54,009 nucleotides of DNA. It comes from UMGS1649 sp045651205. GTDB taxonomy: Bacteria; Bacillota; Clostridia; TANB77; CAG-465. Numbering within the stretch: the stretch's first letter is position 1; each line of letters begins with the position of its first letter. This document shows positions 17,429 through 25,641 of this stretch, one piece after another. The notes under the pieces are model-generated. The model saw only the letters and a list, made by a program, of their open reading frames with translations. It had not been told where the DNA came from and did not search any database. Where the stretch lies: contig JAZRSA010000032.1 of NCBI GenBank assembly GCA_045651205.1, positions 1-54,009 of the forward strand, written 5' to 3'. Made by a program: the position numbers and the translations under genes.

Positions 17429-17457
17429 ATTATATTATATATAAAAAATAATGTCAA
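17429..17457 (-). promoter_or_regulatory. Promoter of the small gene and HELGH operon
   Basis: TTGACA (17452-17457) and TATAAT (17429-17434) have 17-bp spacing on the minus strand, a full consensus match. Confidence 0.85.
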
Positions 17458-17492
17458 CAAAGTCTAATTGAGTATTTATACTAGTGTTTTGC

Positions 17493-17522
17493 TAGACAAA
17501 ACTAGTGATTTTATGGTATAAT
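17493..17522 (+). promoter_or_regulatory. Promoter of ung with an overlapping inverted repeat
   Basis: TAGACA (17493-17498) and TATAAT (17517-17522) have 18-bp spacing. The -35 box lies in the loop and right arm of an imperfect palindrome at 17480-17506 (ACTAGTGTTTTG, CTAGA, CAAAACTAGT). Confidence 0.6.
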
Positions 17523-17544
17523 ATTTATGTAGAGGTATGTATAA

Positions 17545-18210
17545 ATGATAACTAGTTTTAGTGAATTATTAGAGCAAGAAAAAACTAAAGAATATTTTAA
17601 AGAATTAACAGAATTTGTAGATAGTGAATATGCATCAAAAACAATTTTCCCTGCAAGAGAAAATGTAATGAATGCAATGAAATATACACCATATAAAAAT
17701 GTTAAAGTAGTGATAGTTGGACAAGATCCTTATCATGGCGAAGGCGAAGCGCACGGTCTTTGCTTTTCGGTAAATCCAGGAATCAAAGTACCACCATCAT
17801 TAAAAAATATATATAAAGAATTAAATAGAGATTTAGGATTATATATCCCAAATAATGGATACTTATTAAAGTGGGCTAAAGAAGGAGTATTAATGTTAAA
17901 CAGTGTATTAACAGTTGTAAAAGATACTCCGGGAAGTCATAGAAAAAAAGGATGGGAAACATTTACTGATGAAGTAATAAAGTTAGTTAATGAAAAACAA
18001 GAACCAGTAGTATTCCTTTTATGGGGTGCTTATGCTAAAGAAAAGAAAGCATTAGTAACAAATCCTAGACATTTAGTTTTAGAATCTGCACATCCAAGTC
18101 CATTCTCAGTAAAAAGTGGTTTTGAAGGATGTGGACATTTTTCTAAGACAAATGAATTCTTAAAACAAAATGGATTAAAAGAAATAGATTCGCAAATAGA
18201 AAATATATAG
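17545..18210 (+). CDS. ung: Uracil-DNA glycosylase (family 1)
   Basis: Removes uracil from DNA in base-excision repair. The 221-aa protein carries the family 1 motifs: GQDPYHGEGEAHGLCFSV with the catalytic Asp (about residue 63), LLNSVLTV-type hydrophobic core, and the HPSPFSV DNA-intercalation loop near residue 185. A GAGGTATG ribosome site precedes the ATG. It is followed after 15 bases by queA and may be cotranscribed with the queuosine genes. Confidence 0.97.
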   Translation: MITSFSELLEQEKTKEYFKELTEFVDSEYASKTIFPARENVMNAMKYTPYKNVKVVIVGQDPYHGEGEAHGLCFSVNPGIKVPPSLKNIYKELNRDLGLYIPNNGYLLKWAKEGVLMLNSVLTVVKDTPGSHRKKGWETFTDEVIKLVNEKQEPVVFLLWGAYAKEKKALVTNPRHLVLESAHPSPFSVKSGFEGCGHFSKTNEFLKQNGLKEIDSQIENI

Positions 18211-18225
18211 TATAAAGGAGAATAA

Positions 18226-19251
18226 ATGAAGACAAGCGATTTTAATTACAATTTACCTGAAGAACTAATAGCACAAGTACCACTTAAAGATAGATCAAGC
18301 TCAAGATTACTTGTACTGGACAAGCATACAGGAGAAATTAAACATAGAACTTTTAAAGATATTATAGAATATTTAAATCCAGGAGATACTCTAGTACTTA
18401 ACAATACCAAGGTAATGCCAGCAAGAATATACGGTACAAGAGAAGGCTGTACAGGTAAAATAGAGGTGTTGTTACTTAAGAATACTGAAGGCGATGTTTG
18501 GGAATGTTTAGTAGGACCTGCAAAAAAAGCAAAAATTGGAACTATTTTAGTATTCGGGGATAGACTTAAAGGTAAAGTTATTGATATAATAGAAGAAGGA
18601 ATAAGAAAAATCGAGTTTATATATGATGGAATATTCAATGAAATACTTGATGAAATAGGAATTATGCCACTTCCACCATATATAACAGCAACATTAGAAG
18701 ATAAAACGAGATATCAAACGGTGTATGCAAAATATGTAGGTTCTGCAGCAGCACCTACAGCAGGTCTTCATTTTACATCAGAACTTTTAGATGAAATAAA
18801 AAATAAAGGTATTAATATAGCATATGTTACATTGCATGTTGGACTAGGAACATTTAGACCAGTTAAGGTAGACGATGTAGAAACACACGTAATGCACAGC
18901 GAATATTATGAAATAGAACAAGATACTTGTGATATTATAAATAATACAAAAAAGAACGGCAATAAAGTAGTTACGGTTGGGACAACTTCTTGTAGAGTTT
19001 TAGAATCTGCAGCAAAAGAAGATGGGACTTTGGTACCAACTCATGAAAATACGAGGATATTTATATATCCTGGATATAGATTTAAAGTGGTAGATAATTT
19101 AATAACAAATTTCCACTTGCCAGAATCGACATTAATTATGTTAGTATCTGCTTTAGCAGGTAAAGAAAATATTATGAATGCATATGAACAAGCAGTAAAC
19201 GAAAGATATAGATTTTTCAGCTTTGGTGATGCAATGTTTATTAAAGAGTAG
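18226..19251 (+). CDS. queA: S-adenosylmethionine:tRNA ribosyltransferase-isomerase
   Basis: Builds the epoxycyclopentane ring of epoxyqueuosine on tRNA in the wobble-base queuosine pathway, using the ribosyl part of SAM. The 341-aa protein shows family blocks DFNYNLPEELIAQVPL, NNTKVMPARIYG, the AAPTAGLHFT motif and TLHVGLGTFRPV. AAAGGAG precedes the ATG. In many Firmicutes queA is directly followed by tgt; here a 563-aa coiled-coil gene lies between them. Confidence 0.97.
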   Translation: MKTSDFNYNLPEELIAQVPLKDRSSSRLLVLDKHTGEIKHRTFKDIIEYLNPGDTLVLNNTKVMPARIYGTREGCTGKIEVLLLKNTEGDVWECLVGPAKKAKIGTILVFGDRLKGKVIDIIEEGIRKIEFIYDGIFNEILDEIGIMPLPPYITATLEDKTRYQTVYAKYVGSAAAPTAGLHFTSELLDEIKNKGINIAYVTLHVGLGTFRPVKVDDVETHVMHSEYYEIEQDTCDIINNTKKNGNKVVTVGTTSCRVLESAAKEDGTLVPTHENTRIFIYPGYRFKVVDNLITNFHLPESTLIMLVSALAGKENIMNAYEQAVNERYRFFSFGDAMFIKE

Positions 19252-19271
19252 TTTTAAGGAGGTAATAAACT

Positions 19272-20963
19272 ATGGCAAAAGATATTATTGTAGAAGAATC
19301 TCAAGATTTTAAAGATGATTTCTTTAAACAATTAAAGAATTCTGTTATACCAACAGAACCAGTAGAGGGTGGCAGTAAAACAGGTAAATTAGCTGAACTT
19401 TTATCTAAGAAAGAACAATTATCAAGAGCGTTAGATGAAGAAACAGATTCAATAAAGAAAATGACTTTAAGAAATGAAATAGCAGAGGTAGAAGCTGAAT
19501 TAGGTAAATTAAAAAGTACAGAATCTTTAGACGAAATTGATGAGGCTGAAGCTGATTTAGATGATGATGCTAAAAAGGATGAAGATAAAAAGAAACTTTC
19601 TGCAGAAGAACAAGATGCGGCAAATAGAGAAGCTGCTGAAAGAGAAGAAGAAGAAAAAAGACAAAGAGAAGCTAGAAGTTTAGCTTTAAGAGAACAATAT
19701 CATGAAGCATTAGTAGCGTTATATAATCACAAAGTAGTAAGTGCAGAAGAAGCAAAAATGGCTGAACAACTTATGACTTCAAAAGATGCATTTGCTAAAG
19801 AATTAGAATTAGAAGCTGAAGTGTATAGATTAAGAGATGAATATTTATCTTTAGGAAATGAAGATCCATATACTGAGTTAAGAACGGAATTAATAAAAAA
19901 GGAAAGAATGGCAGTAGACCCTATGGAAGCTGTTATTAGAAAAGATGCTAGAGAATTTGCAGAACTTCAAAGAAAGATTGCAGATCTTGATGCAAGAATA
20001 GCGGAAATAGACAGACAAATAGCAGATGACGAAATGTCAGAAGGTGTAGCTGAAAAATTAAGACACGAGAGAGTAGAATTAGAAGCTAAAAAGAGTGCGT
20101 CATTAAAAAGATCAACAGTGTTAAAAGAAAAATTAACACCAATAGTAGCAGAAAAAGCAAGACGTTCTGAAGCAAGAATAGAATTAGATGCTAAATTAGT
20201 TGAAACATTTACAGAAGAAGATTCTAAAAATTATCAATATAGTCAAAAACAAGCAGGAACAATAACAAAAAATACTCAACAAGGGTTAAGACAAGAATAT
20301 AGACATTTAAATGAAAGAATAATCCATAGAGAAGATCGTATATTAGAACTTAAAGAACAATTATCTAGAACTCCAATAGACGACTTCGAAGGAAGATTAA
20401 ATCTATTAGCTGAATTAGATAGAGAAGCAACTTTGCTTGAAGCAGACAGAGAATCAAGAGTAGATTTAAAAAGAAAAGATAAATTAACTCCTGAACAAAG
20501 AGCTAAAAAAGCAAAAGAACGTGAAGACGAAACAGAAGCTAGAGCTGAAGAATTCTATAAAGAAACAAGAGATGCTAGAGCACTTGTTCAAGAGCAAAAT
20601 AGAATTATAGGGGCAGATACAGTAGCAAATCCGGTACAAACTACATTAACAGACAAACAAGAAAGAAATGTAAAAACGGTAGCTGCAACATATGCTATGA
20701 TGGCAGGTGGTCCTGGAGATTCTAGAGCAGAAAACTATTTACAATATCAAACAGCTAAGCAAGTTGCGACTGTAAAAGTGGAAGAATACAATGAATCAAA
20801 AAACACACCTTCTGTAATACCAGGATTAGAAAATAGCGTAGTAAATTTAGAAGATGTAGAAGAAGCACAAAAATACTTAGAACAAGACAAGGAATTAAGA
20901 GAAGCAAATCAACAATTAATAGAACAACAAAAACAAGTAGAAGAAAGAACAGCAAATATATAA
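19272..20963 (+). CDS. Large coiled-coil protein of unknown function
   Basis: A 563-aa, highly charged protein (mostly Glu, Lys, Arg, Ala, Asp) that is almost wholly helical or coiled coil from about residue 40 to 440. There is no membrane segment, signal peptide, Cys or nucleotide-binding motif. A less regular segment (about 440-520) containing AATYAMMAGGPGDSRAENYL may be a small folded or interaction region. AGGAGGTAATAAAC gives a strong start. The gene sits 20 bases after queA and 15 bases before tgt, so it is a full member of this operon. I do not recognise the family. Nothing in it suggests a tRNA-modification enzyme; a structural, scaffold or secreted-substrate role is possible. Confidence 0.75.
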   Translation: MAKDIIVEESQDFKDDFFKQLKNSVIPTEPVEGGSKTGKLAELLSKKEQLSRALDEETDSIKKMTLRNEIAEVEAELGKLKSTESLDEIDEAEADLDDDAKKDEDKKKLSAEEQDAANREAAEREEEEKRQREARSLALREQYHEALVALYNHKVVSAEEAKMAEQLMTSKDAFAKELELEAEVYRLRDEYLSLGNEDPYTELRTELIKKERMAVDPMEAVIRKDAREFAELQRKIADLDARIAEIDRQIADDEMSEGVAEKLRHERVELEAKKSASLKRSTVLKEKLTPIVAEKARRSEARIELDAKLVETFTEEDSKNYQYSQKQAGTITKNTQQGLRQEYRHLNERIIHREDRILELKEQLSRTPIDDFEGRLNLLAELDREATLLEADRESRVDLKRKDKLTPEQRAKKAKEREDETEARAEEFYKETRDARALVQEQNRIIGADTVANPVQTTLTDKQERNVKTVAATYAMMAGGPGDSRAENYLQYQTAKQVATVKVEEYNESKNTPSVIPGLENSVVNLEDVEEAQKYLEQDKELREANQQLIEQQKQVEERTANI

Positions 20964-20978
20964 TAGAAAGGTAGCAAG

Positions 20979-22151
20979 ATGAGCGCAATAAAATATGAAT
21001 TAATACATAAGGATAAAAAGACTGGGGCAAGGTTAGGAAAAATAACCTTGCCACACGGCACTTTTGAGACACCTGTTTTTATGCCAGTGGGAACACTTGG
21101 TACAGTAAAATCTATGACAGTAGAAGAACTTAAGGATATAGTAGAAGCAAATATTATACTTGGTAATACATATCACTTAAATTTAAGACCTGGTATGGAA
21201 GTAATAAAGGCTGCAGGTGGTTTGCACAAGTTTATGAATTGGGATAGAAATATCTTAACAGATAGTGGTGGCTTCCAAGTATTTAGCCTTCAATCAATAA
21301 GAAAGATAACAGAAGAAGGCGTAGAATTTAGATCACACTTAAATGGTGAAAAATTATTTATGAGTCCAGAGAGCTCTATAGACATACAACAAACATTAGG
21401 TTCAGATATAATGATGTGTTTTGATGAATGTGCGCCATATCCTGCAGAAAGAAAATATGTAGAAAAATCTATGGAGATGACTACAAGATGGGCAAAAAGA
21501 TGTAGAGAGGCACATAGTAATAGAGATACACAAGCATTATTTGGAATAGTACAAGGCGGAATGTATCCAGACCTAAGAAAGAAAAGTGCAGAAGATTTAG
21601 TAAAAATAGGATTTGATGGATATGCAGTAGGTGGACTTAGTGTAGGTGAACCAAAAGATATAATGCTTGAAGTGCTAGAACAAACAACTCCACACTTGCC
21701 AGAAGATAAAGCAAGATACTTAATGGGTGTAGGAAGTCCAGATTATTTAATAGAAGCAGTTTTAAGAGGAATAGACATGTGTGACTGTGTTCTTCCAACA
21801 AGAATGGCAAGAAACGGTACTGCTATGACAAGTAAAGGTAAAGTTGTAATAAAAAACAAACAATATGAACTAGACTTTAGACCATTAGATGAAAAATGTG
21901 AATGTTATGCATGTAAGAATTATTCTAGAGCATACATAAGACATTTAATGAAATCTGGAGAAATCTTAGGTGCAAGGCTTATGACAATACACAACTTAAG
22001 ATTCTTAACTAAACTTATGGAAGATGTAAGAGAAGCAATAAGAGAAGACAGACTATTAGAATTTAGAGAAGAATTCTATAAAGACTATGGATATAAAGTA
22101 ATAGATAGTGATTTCTTTAAACAACAAATTAAAGAAAATTCAGAAGAATAG
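20979..22151 (+). CDS. tgt: Queuine tRNA-guanine transglycosylase
   Basis: Exchanges the wobble guanine of GUN-anticodon tRNAs for the queuosine precursor. The 390-aa protein has the catalytic-pocket motif DSGGFQVFSL, GIVQGGMYPDLR, the YAVGGLSVGEP loop, the PTRMARNGTA block, and the zinc site CECYACKNYSRAYIRHL. AGGTAGCAAG precedes the ATG. The length is normal. It works after queA in the queuosine pathway if preQ1 is the substrate, as in most bacteria. Confidence 0.97.
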   Translation: MSAIKYELIHKDKKTGARLGKITLPHGTFETPVFMPVGTLGTVKSMTVEELKDIVEANIILGNTYHLNLRPGMEVIKAAGGLHKFMNWDRNILTDSGGFQVFSLQSIRKITEEGVEFRSHLNGEKLFMSPESSIDIQQTLGSDIMMCFDECAPYPAERKYVEKSMEMTTRWAKRCREAHSNRDTQALFGIVQGGMYPDLRKKSAEDLVKIGFDGYAVGGLSVGEPKDIMLEVLEQTTPHLPEDKARYLMGVGSPDYLIEAVLRGIDMCDCVLPTRMARNGTAMTSKGKVVIKNKQYELDFRPLDEKCECYACKNYSRAYIRHLMKSGEILGARLMTIHNLRFLTKLMEDVREAIREDRLLEFREEFYKDYGYKVIDSDFFKQQIKENSEE

Positions 22152-22201
22152 TAAAATAATAAATCAAATAACTTAATCATATAATCTACAGAGGTGGATT
22201 T

Positions 22202-23032
22202 ATGGTTAAGTTATATTTTTTAGGTATAGATAAAAGAAGCGTGTATCTTAAAGAGCTGTATGAGAAGGAAATAGAAAATAAGAAAGAAAAAGTAGAATAT
22301 GAAATAACGGAAGTATTAGAAGAATCTGATGTAGTAATTTTACCAATACCGTTTACTAAAGATAGAGTACATATTTTAGGTGAAGGAATAGAGATAGTTC
22401 CGTTTATTAAAAAATGTGCTGGCAAATTAGTAATAGGTGGTGCTTTAGACGCGTTTGTAGACGAATTTAGAGCTTCTAACGTAGAGTGCATAGATTTAAT
22501 GGAACAAGATAGTTTGGCTCTTCTAAATGCCATTCCTACAGCAGAAGGGGCAATAGCAAAAGCAATGGAATATACAGAGAAAGTTTTGCATAAAAGCAAC
22601 GCTTTAGTGTTAGGCTTTGGTAGAGTAGGAAAAGTATTAGCCCACAAATTAAAAGGAATGGATGCTAATGTGTATTGTGAAGCTAGAAATAAAAAAGACC
22701 TTGCACATATCTATGCTTTAGGGTATAATGTAGTTAAATTGGAAGAGTTGGATGATGTACTAGGGGATATGGATATAATATTTAGTACTATACCAACAGG
22801 AATATTAAATGAAGACTATCTAAAGCTACTTAAAGAGAATGTGGTTATAATAGACCTTGCATCAAGTCCAGGTAGTGTAGATTATTTAGCTGCTAGAAAA
22901 TATAACATAGATGCACATTTGGAATTGGGTTTACCATCTAAAGTGGCACCAAAGTCTGCAGCGGAATATTTGAAAGTAGAAATAGATAGAATTTTAGAAT
23001 ACAGAGTAAACAGCAGTGAATTAGGGGGATAA
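22202..23032 (+). CDS. spoVFA: Dipicolinate synthase subunit A
   Basis: The NAD(P)-binding subunit of dipicolinate synthase, which makes the spore-core dipicolinic acid from dihydrodipicolinate in the mother cell. The 276-aa protein has an N-terminal domain with the ILPIPFTKD-type block, then a Rossmann fold ALVLGFGRVGKVLA (about residue 138) and the ending IDLASSPGSVD...GLPSKVAPKSA that is diagnostic for the family (usually PGGVD). GAGGTGGATTT precedes the ATG. The usual partner spoVFB is not next to it; uppP follows after 2 bases. Confidence 0.9.
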   Translation: MVKLYFLGIDKRSVYLKELYEKEIENKKEKVEYEITEVLEESDVVILPIPFTKDRVHILGEGIEIVPFIKKCAGKLVIGGALDAFVDEFRASNVECIDLMEQDSLALLNAIPTAEGAIAKAMEYTEKVLHKSNALVLGFGRVGKVLAHKLKGMDANVYCEARNKKDLAHIYALGYNVVKLEELDDVLGDMDIIFSTIPTGILNEDYLKLLKENVVIIDLASSPGSVDYLAARKYNIDAHLELGLPSKVAPKSAAEYLKVEIDRILEYRVNSSELGG

Positions 23033-23034
23033 CA

Positions 23035-23865
23035 ATGACAATTATACAAGCGATAATACTTGGTATTGTGCAAGGAATTACGGAATTCTTTCCAATATCT
23101 AGTTCAGCACATTTAATAGCATATAGATTCTTTATGAATATAGAGTGGGATAAAGCAATGGAAACTGTAGTAGATACAGCATTACACTTTGGAACACTTT
23201 TAGCGATAGGAATATACTTCTTTAAAGACTTCATAAAAATGTTTATGGAATGTTATAAATTTAAAGGTAAAGACGGAAAGATGAGTTTTAACAACCTTAA
23301 ACAAGAAGGTAAAATATTCTGGTTTATTGTAATAGGTTCAATACCTGCAGCAATAATTGGATTGCTATTTAAGAAGTTAACCGAGCCAATAAGAGATAAT
23401 GTAATAGTAATTGGTATAGCTTTAGCAGTAATGGGAGTAATATTATACTTCGTAGATAAGAAATGTAAAAAAGAAACTACAATGGAAAAACTAACATTAA
23501 AACAAGCAGTCTTAATAGGAGCAAGCCAAGTGCTAGCAGCATTGATACCAGGCTTCTCTAGAAGTGGAACAACAATGACAGTAGCAAGAGCTACAAAGAT
23601 GGAAAGAGAATCTGCAGCAAAGTTTTCGTTCCTTTTAGGAGCACCAGCAATAGCTGGCGCAGCACTACTTGCATTTATAGAAGATTTTAGTTTAGCAATG
23701 CTAAACTTCCCATTTGTACTTGCAGTTTTAGTATCATTTGTTGTTGGTATGATAGCTATAAAGACATTAATGGAAATAGTAAAGAAAATAGGATATGAAG
23801 TATTTGCAATATATAGAGTATTACTTGGTGTAGCATTAATAGCTACATATTTAATAAGACTTTAA
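23035..23865 (+). CDS. uppP: Undecaprenyl-diphosphate phosphatase (BacA family)
   Basis: An integral membrane phosphatase that recycles undecaprenyl pyrophosphate for cell-wall synthesis. The 276-aa protein has about eight membrane helices and the two BacA signature blocks: GIVQGITEFFPISSSAHL near the N-terminus and PGFSRSGTTMT around residue 178. AGGGGGATAACA precedes the ATG. It is tightly packed after spoVFA and before folD, so these may be one transcript. Confidence 0.96.
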   Translation: MTIIQAIILGIVQGITEFFPISSSAHLIAYRFFMNIEWDKAMETVVDTALHFGTLLAIGIYFFKDFIKMFMECYKFKGKDGKMSFNNLKQEGKIFWFIVIGSIPAAIIGLLFKKLTEPIRDNVIVIGIALAVMGVILYFVDKKCKKETTMEKLTLKQAVLIGASQVLAALIPGFSRSGTTMTVARATKMERESAAKFSFLLGAPAIAGAALLAFIEDFSLAMLNFPFVLAVLVSFVVGMIAIKTLMEIVKKIGYEVFAIYRVLLGVALIATYLIRL

Positions 23866-23882
23866 TTAGGAGGTAACTAAAG

Positions 23883-24722
23883 ATGAGTATAGTAGATGTA
23901 AAACAAATAGTAGAAGGAAAAAAAGTAAAATTAAAAAGAGAAATACTAGATTTAAGAGATAAAGGAATAGTTCCAAAACTTGCAGTTATTCTTGCTAACG
24001 ATTCTGATGCGTCAAGAGTATATGTAGGCAGAAAAAGAAAACTTTGCCATGAACTTGGAATAGAAGAAACAGAGTATCTATTTGATGAAAAGGTAACAAC
24101 AGATAATATCTTAAAGGTAATAACTAAATTAAACAATGATCCTGAAATAGATGGGATACTTGTTCAATTACCACTATTTAAACATTTGGATGAATCTAGA
24201 ATAATAGATAGCATAGTTCCAGAAAAAGATGTAGATGGTTTCTCTGCTATAAATGTCGGAAGACTATATCAAGGCAAAGATGAAATAGTACCATGTACAC
24301 CTAAAGGAGTTCTAACAATATTAAAAGAATTAGAACCAGAACTTAAAGGAAAGAATGCAGTAGTTGTTGGACGTTCACAAATAGTTGGAAAACCAATGGC
24401 AGCACTATTATTAAACGAGAATATGACAGTAACAATATGTCACTCGGCTACGACTAATCTACCAGAACATACAAGAACAGCAGATGTGCTTGTAGTAGCA
24501 ACTGGAATACCTCATTTAATTAAAGAAAATATGGTTAAAGAGGGAGCTATTGTAATAGACGTTGGAATGACTAGAGTAAAAGATAAACTAGTTGGAGATG
24601 TAGATACAGAAAATGTAGATAAGGTTGCAAAATATGTAACACCAGTTCCAGGTGGAGTAGGGCTTACTACAGTATATAGCTTAGTAGAAAATGTGGTAGA
24701 AATTGCTAAAAAGAGAAAATAA
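23883..24722 (+). CDS. folD: Methylenetetrahydrofolate dehydrogenase / cyclohydrolase
   Basis: A bifunctional one-carbon enzyme that interconverts 5,10-methylene-THF and 10-formyl-THF. The 279-aa protein has the family motifs DGILVQLPLF (about residue 90), EKDVDGFSAINVGRL, VVGRSQIVGKP for the NADP site, and the C-terminal TPVPGGVGLTT. AGGAGGTAACTAAAG gives a strong start. It ends at a long hairpin terminator that also closes the queA-to-folD gene block. Confidence 0.97.
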   Translation: MSIVDVKQIVEGKKVKLKREILDLRDKGIVPKLAVILANDSDASRVYVGRKRKLCHELGIEETEYLFDEKVTTDNILKVITKLNNDPEIDGILVQLPLFKHLDESRIIDSIVPEKDVDGFSAINVGRLYQGKDEIVPCTPKGVLTILKELEPELKGKNAVVVGRSQIVGKPMAALLLNENMTVTICHSATTNLPEHTRTADVLVVATGIPHLIKENMVKEGAIVIDVGMTRVKDKLVGDVDTENVDKVAKYVTPVPGGVGLTTVYSLVENVVEIAKKRK

Positions 24723-24740
24723 TAAATAAGTAAATAAAAA

Positions 24741-24783
24741 ATAACAAAGAGTAAGGTATTGTAATGCTTTACTCTTTGTTATA
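24741..24783 (+). terminator. Terminator after folD
   Basis: ATAACAAAGAGTAA and TTACTCTTTGTTAT form a perfect 14-bp stem followed by a T-containing tract. Confidence 0.88.
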
Positions 24784-24814
24784 TTATTAAAGCATATAAA
24801 GAGAGGTAATTAAA

Positions 24815-25597
24815 ATGCAAAAGAAAAAAGGAATAAGTTTAATAGTACTAGTAATTACTATAATAGTTATGACAATACTAGCAGCTGCTGTAATAATATC
24901 TTTAGAAAATACTGGAATGGTTCAACATTCTAAGCAAGCTACAAACAAAACTAATTATGCTCAAGAACTAACTAGATTAGAAGTAATGAAAAATGGAATA
25001 CTTACAGATAATCTTGGTAAACAAATAACATTAGAAGAATATATATCTGAACTAACTAATAAAGGAATGATAGAAGGGACACCTGTTACTAATATAGACG
25101 GAAGTAAAACAGTAAAAATGACATCAGGAGCAGAAGTTAAATTAACACAAGATGGACCAAGAAATATATTAATTGAAATAGCTGGCTATACGAATGGAAA
25201 CAATAATAGCGGTAATAATGATAATCCGGAAATTGAGGCAGGCGAAAATCAATTAAATGGTAGTTGGGTGTTCAATGAAGAAATAACATACCATAACTAT
25301 ATTGGATATGTAGAAGTAAACTTTACATCCAATGGTGTAAATTATATAGGAATGAATTTATGGGACGAAACAACAACAACTCCAACTGGCAACACAGCTT
25401 ATAATTATGGTATTGGTTATAACACTGCGGCACCATCATTAGGAAACTATTGGGCTGTAAATGCTTGTTCATATAGTATATCAGATGAAACTGAATGGTT
25501 ATCTAATGCATATAGAACTGTAAACTTCGGAAGTTCTATACAAGATGTAGATCCTACATTTTATACATGGTTTATAGCTAATGCAACAAAACAATAA
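24815..25597 (+). CDS. Secreted pilin-like (class III signal) surface protein
   Basis: A 260-aa protein with a type IV prepilin-like N-terminus: a short basic leader MQKKKG, then ISLIVLVITIIVMTILAAA as the hydrophobic helix, with cleavage expected after the Gly. Position +5 is not the usual Glu, so assembly as a classic pilin is uncertain. A helical stalk and a GNNNSGNND linker lead to a C-terminal beta domain (about residues 150-260) that begins NGSWVFNEEI and ends FYTWFIANATKQ. I recall similar endings in surface proteins and phage tail proteins of gut Firmicutes. No pilus ATPase or peptidase gene is adjacent. Confidence 0.7.
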   Translation: MQKKKGISLIVLVITIIVMTILAAAVIISLENTGMVQHSKQATNKTNYAQELTRLEVMKNGILTDNLGKQITLEEYISELTNKGMIEGTPVTNIDGSKTVKMTSGAEVKLTQDGPRNILIEIAGYTNGNNNSGNNDNPEIEAGENQLNGSWVFNEEITYHNYIGYVEVNFTSNGVNYIGMNLWDETTTTPTGNTAYNYGIGYNTAAPSLGNYWAVNACSYSISDETEWLSNAYRTVNFGSSIQDVDPTFYTWFIANATKQ

Positions 25598-25606
25598 TAA
25601 ATAAAA

Positions 25607-25641
25607 CAAACCCCTAAGGTTTAATCCTTAGGGGAATATTT
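25607..25641. terminator. Bidirectional terminator
   Basis: CCCCTAAGG and CCTTAGGGG form a perfect 9-bp stem with A-rich and T-rich flanks. It lies between the pilin-like gene and the opposing coupling ATPase gene. Confidence 0.88.

Noticed and set aside
17480..17506. Palindrome near ung as a LexA box
   Set aside because: It lacks the GAAC-N4-GTTY core that is clear at dinB.
24815..25597. Part of a type IV pilus operon
   Set aside because: Only the N-terminal helix is pilin-like; no pilus ATPase, platform protein or prepilin peptidase gene is next to it, and the +5 Glu is missing.
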